Shown: piece after piece, positions 62,898-64,000 of the stretch | Layout: each line of letters opens with the position of its first letter | Position numbering within the stretch: the first letter of the stretch is position 1 | Assembly (NCBI GenBank): GCA_050331095.1 | Contig: JBHJHE010000022.1 | Location: 88,857 to 152,856, forward strand | Length of the DNA: 64,000 nt | Direction: 5' to 3' | Source: MED-G105 sp050331095 | GTDB taxonomy: Bacteria; Pseudomonadota; Alphaproteobacteria; Caulobacterales; Parvularculaceae | Position numbers and translations under genes: made by a program | The notes under the pieces: generated by a model | The model's database searches: none | Told to the model about the DNA's origin: nothing | Seen by the model: the letters and a program-made list of their open reading frames with translations, nothing else

Positions 62898-62947
62898 GGC
62901 GGCTCATAACCGCTAGGTTGGGGGTTCAAGTCCCTCCGGGCCCACCA
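62898..62947 (+). tRNA. 3' half of a CAT-anticodon tRNA (Met or Ile2), incomplete
   Basis: 50 nt that fit tRNA positions 27-76: anticodon stem GGCGG/CCGCT with loop CTCATAA, 5-nt variable region, T arm (GGGGG, TTCAAGT, CCCTC), acceptor strand CGGGCCC, discriminator A and encoded CCA. The matching 5' acceptor strand (GGGCCCG), D arm and TGG/TAGCTCAG elements are absent upstream. It is a fragment, not a functional gene; such 3' halves are typical integrase attachment-site remnants. Confidence 0.75.
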
Positions 62948-63130
62948 CTACATTGATCTTCAATGAATAATTTATTTCGTCTAGGGCCTATTTGTCAAAC
63001 CTAGAAGACGATTGCCGTGAACTTATTGAGTTCAACAGTGCCGCATCGGCGCATAGAGATAAGCGACTTTGAGCAGTCAGAATCGCGCAATAAGATCGCA
63101 AAAAGTAGGATTTCGCCCAAAAAACATAGG

Positions 63131-63172
63131 ATGCGCCATTGACGTAGTGCGCCAATGGCGCATATATAGTCA
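63131..63172 (+). promoter_or_regulatory. Promoter with overlapping operator of the toxin-antitoxin pair
   Basis: TGCGCCATTG at 63131 and CAATGGCGCA at 63152-63161 form a 10-bp inverted repeat; TGCGCCAATGGCGCA at 63147-63161 is itself a 7-bp palindrome with a 1-nt centre. A -35-like TTGACG (63138) and a -10-like TATATA (63162) overlap it. The -10 ends only about 5 nt before the toxin ATG, implying a leaderless or nearly leaderless mRNA. Typical of TA autoregulation. Confidence 0.6.
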
Positions 63173-63528
63173 TGACTGAACTCCACACGGTTGTTGAAAC
63201 GCCGGCTTACCTGAGCGATGCGCGACACTGCAAAGTATCGGAGGCTGAACGGTTAGCGATTGTGAACGCTGTCGCCAGCGATCCTGATGGTGGGGATTTG
63301 GTCAAAAATACGGGAGGCGTTCGAAAAGTTCGAGTCGCTGGAAGAGGAAAAGGAAAGTCGGGAGGTTACCGGATTATCACCGTCCATATCAGTAATGACA
63401 TACCTGTCTATCTTCTGGCGATGTTGAGCAAGGGTGAACGCGCGAACTTCTCGGAAGCGGACAAGAAAGCGTTCAGGCAGTTGACCGCTGAGATAAAAAA
63501 ATTGTGGAAGGAACGACAAAATGGCTAA
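63172..63528 (+). CDS. RelE/HigB-type toxin
   Basis: 118 residues. The core GDLVKNTGGVRKVRVAGRGKGKSGGYRIITVHI followed by PVYLLAMLSKGERANFSEAD is the RelE/ParE-superfamily pattern (GlrKvR...gGyRviY), found in HigB-2-type mRNA-cleaving toxins that act on ribosome-bound mRNA. The DNA here is noticeably AT-richer than the rest of the window, suggesting acquisition. The toxin precedes the antitoxin, the HigBA order, and overlaps it by 8 nt. Confidence 0.82.
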   Translation: MTELHTVVETPAYLSDARHCKVSEAERLAIVNAVASDPDGGDLVKNTGGVRKVRVAGRGKGKSGGYRIITVHISNDIPVYLLAMLSKGERANFSEADKKAFRQLTAEIKKLWKERQNG

Positions 63529-63871
63529 GCGTAAGAGTGTTGCGGCGCGTGTCATGTCGGGCCTTGAACAGGCGCGCGATCATGCTGCCGGAAAAGATGT
63601 CGATGGTCTGATTGAGCATATTCCCGATGAAATTGATGTTGCGGCAATCCGTAGGAAGACAAAGCTCTCGCAAACAGAATTCGCCAACATGATTGCTGTA
63701 AAGCTCCCAACGCTCAGAAACTGGGAGCAGGGGAGGCGGCGTCCGGACGGGCCAGCGCGCGTGCTTCTTTCAATGGTGGATCGAAAGCCCCAAATCGTCG
63801 TTTCCACTCTGGCGGCCCGGGCGCCGGTAAAGAAAGCCGCCAAAAGGCGTTCCGCCAAAAAAGTCGCGTGA
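63521..63871 (+). CDS. Xre-family antitoxin (HigA/NadS-like)
   Basis: 116 residues. N-terminal toxin-binding part, then an HTH (DVAAIRRKTKLSQTEFANMIAVKLPTLRNWEQGRRRPDGPARVLL) typical of HigA/NadS antitoxins that carry the NWEQGRRxPxGPAR signature. A Lys/Ala-rich basic tail follows (VKKAAKRRSAKKVA). It neutralises the toxin and probably binds the palindromic operator at 63131. The ATG at 63521 lies inside the toxin gene end. Confidence 0.85.
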   Translation: MAKRKSVAARVMSGLEQARDHAAGKDVDGLIEHIPDEIDVAAIRRKTKLSQTEFANMIAVKLPTLRNWEQGRRRPDGPARVLLSMVDRKPQIVVSTLAARAPVKKAAKRRSAKKVA

Positions 63872-64000
63872 GGTCGTTTATTGAGATCTTGTGACCCAAA
63901 CTGGATACCCAACGTTAGTTAAGACGTTGAATTTTCATGGCCGCCTGGCGGTCTACAAACGGTCGCCGTCGGACCTCGCATAATCCCACGCCGTCTTAGA

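Noticed and set aside
62872..62947. Calling a complete tRNA-Met/Ile2 gene
   Set aside because: The region where positions 1-26 should be shows no acceptor partner GGGCCCG and no D arm; only the 3' 50 nt match.

Overview
The window is high-GC DNA packed with genes on both strands. It looks like the chromosome of a free-living alphaproteobacterium. The main pointers are a GcrA cell-cycle regulator, an IF2-NusA-RimP block, an alanine/glutamate-tailed ribosomal protein S16, ATP-type PEP carboxykinase, a short-chain-fatty-acid type regulator divergent from isocitrate lyase, PilZ proteins and an exosortase locus. A Parvularcula/Caulobacter-like lineage fits best, but this is inferred from gene content and no phylogeny was run.

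Layout. 1-0.65 kb: end of a his operon (hisF, hisE). 0.8-7.3 kb, minus strand: a secreted protein, then infB, a YlxR/L7Ae-like protein, nusA and rimP. 7.5-15.8 kb: DUF2937 protein, sulfotransferase, glycosyltransferase and CE15-like lipoprotein (one minus-strand run), trmB coupled to a dienelactone-hydrolase-like protein that lacks catalytic residues, RNase T2, pckA. 16.0-24.5 kb, plus strand: an exopolysaccharide/exosortase cluster with a small membrane protein, GT4, GT2, EpsD-like, Wzz/EpsF-like, a degenerate EpsG-like tyrosine-kinase homologue, a fused exosortase-EpsI protein and another GT2. Several of these genes overlap by 4 nt, so it reads as one operon. 24.6-30.9 kb: MscS channel, lipoprotein, two-domain glutaredoxin, tandem PilZ protein, prolyl oligopeptidase. 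31.1-38.5 kb: a sterol-desaturase-like gene broken by a TGA codon, Na+/dicarboxylate symporter, orphan solute-binding protein, S9 peptidase, methyltransferase, Gfo/Idh/MocA oxidoreductase. 38.7-45.5 kb: ffh, rpsP, small lipoprotein, BCCT transporter, queuosine precursor transporter, PQQ sugar dehydrogenase, membrane protein. 45.5-49.1 kb: phoR-phoU-phoB without pst genes, and gcrA on the opposite strand. 49.4-56.1 kb: ABC-2 permease, hslO, ppk2 and a 2OG oxygenase on plus, facing DUF885, GT2 and fkbM on minus. 56.2-62.6 kb: the scfR/aceA divergent pair, then three secreted or lipoprotein genes. 62.7-64.0 kb: a truncated lipoprotein gene fused to the 3' half of a CAT-anticodon tRNA, followed by visibly AT-richer DNA with a RelE/HigB-like toxin and Xre antitoxin. 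This looks like the edge of a mobile element.

A dispersed intergenic repeat of about 90-105 bp occurs as four copies plus a partial tandem copy (0.7, 27.7, 30.9 and 42.8 kb). In all four main copies one end coincides exactly with the TAG stop codon of the adjacent gene.

How the genes work together. The polysaccharide cluster, with the separate sulfotransferase/GT2 and GT2/fkbM pairs, points to an elaborate sugar-rich envelope. pckA and aceA with its regulator support growth on acetate or fatty acids. The Pho two-component system lies close to PPK2 and Hsp33, linking phosphate sensing, polyphosphate and oxidative protein protection. Non-ATG starts (TTG, GTG) with 4-nt stop/start overlaps are common here. 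No rRNA gene, CRISPR array or complete tRNA gene was seen.
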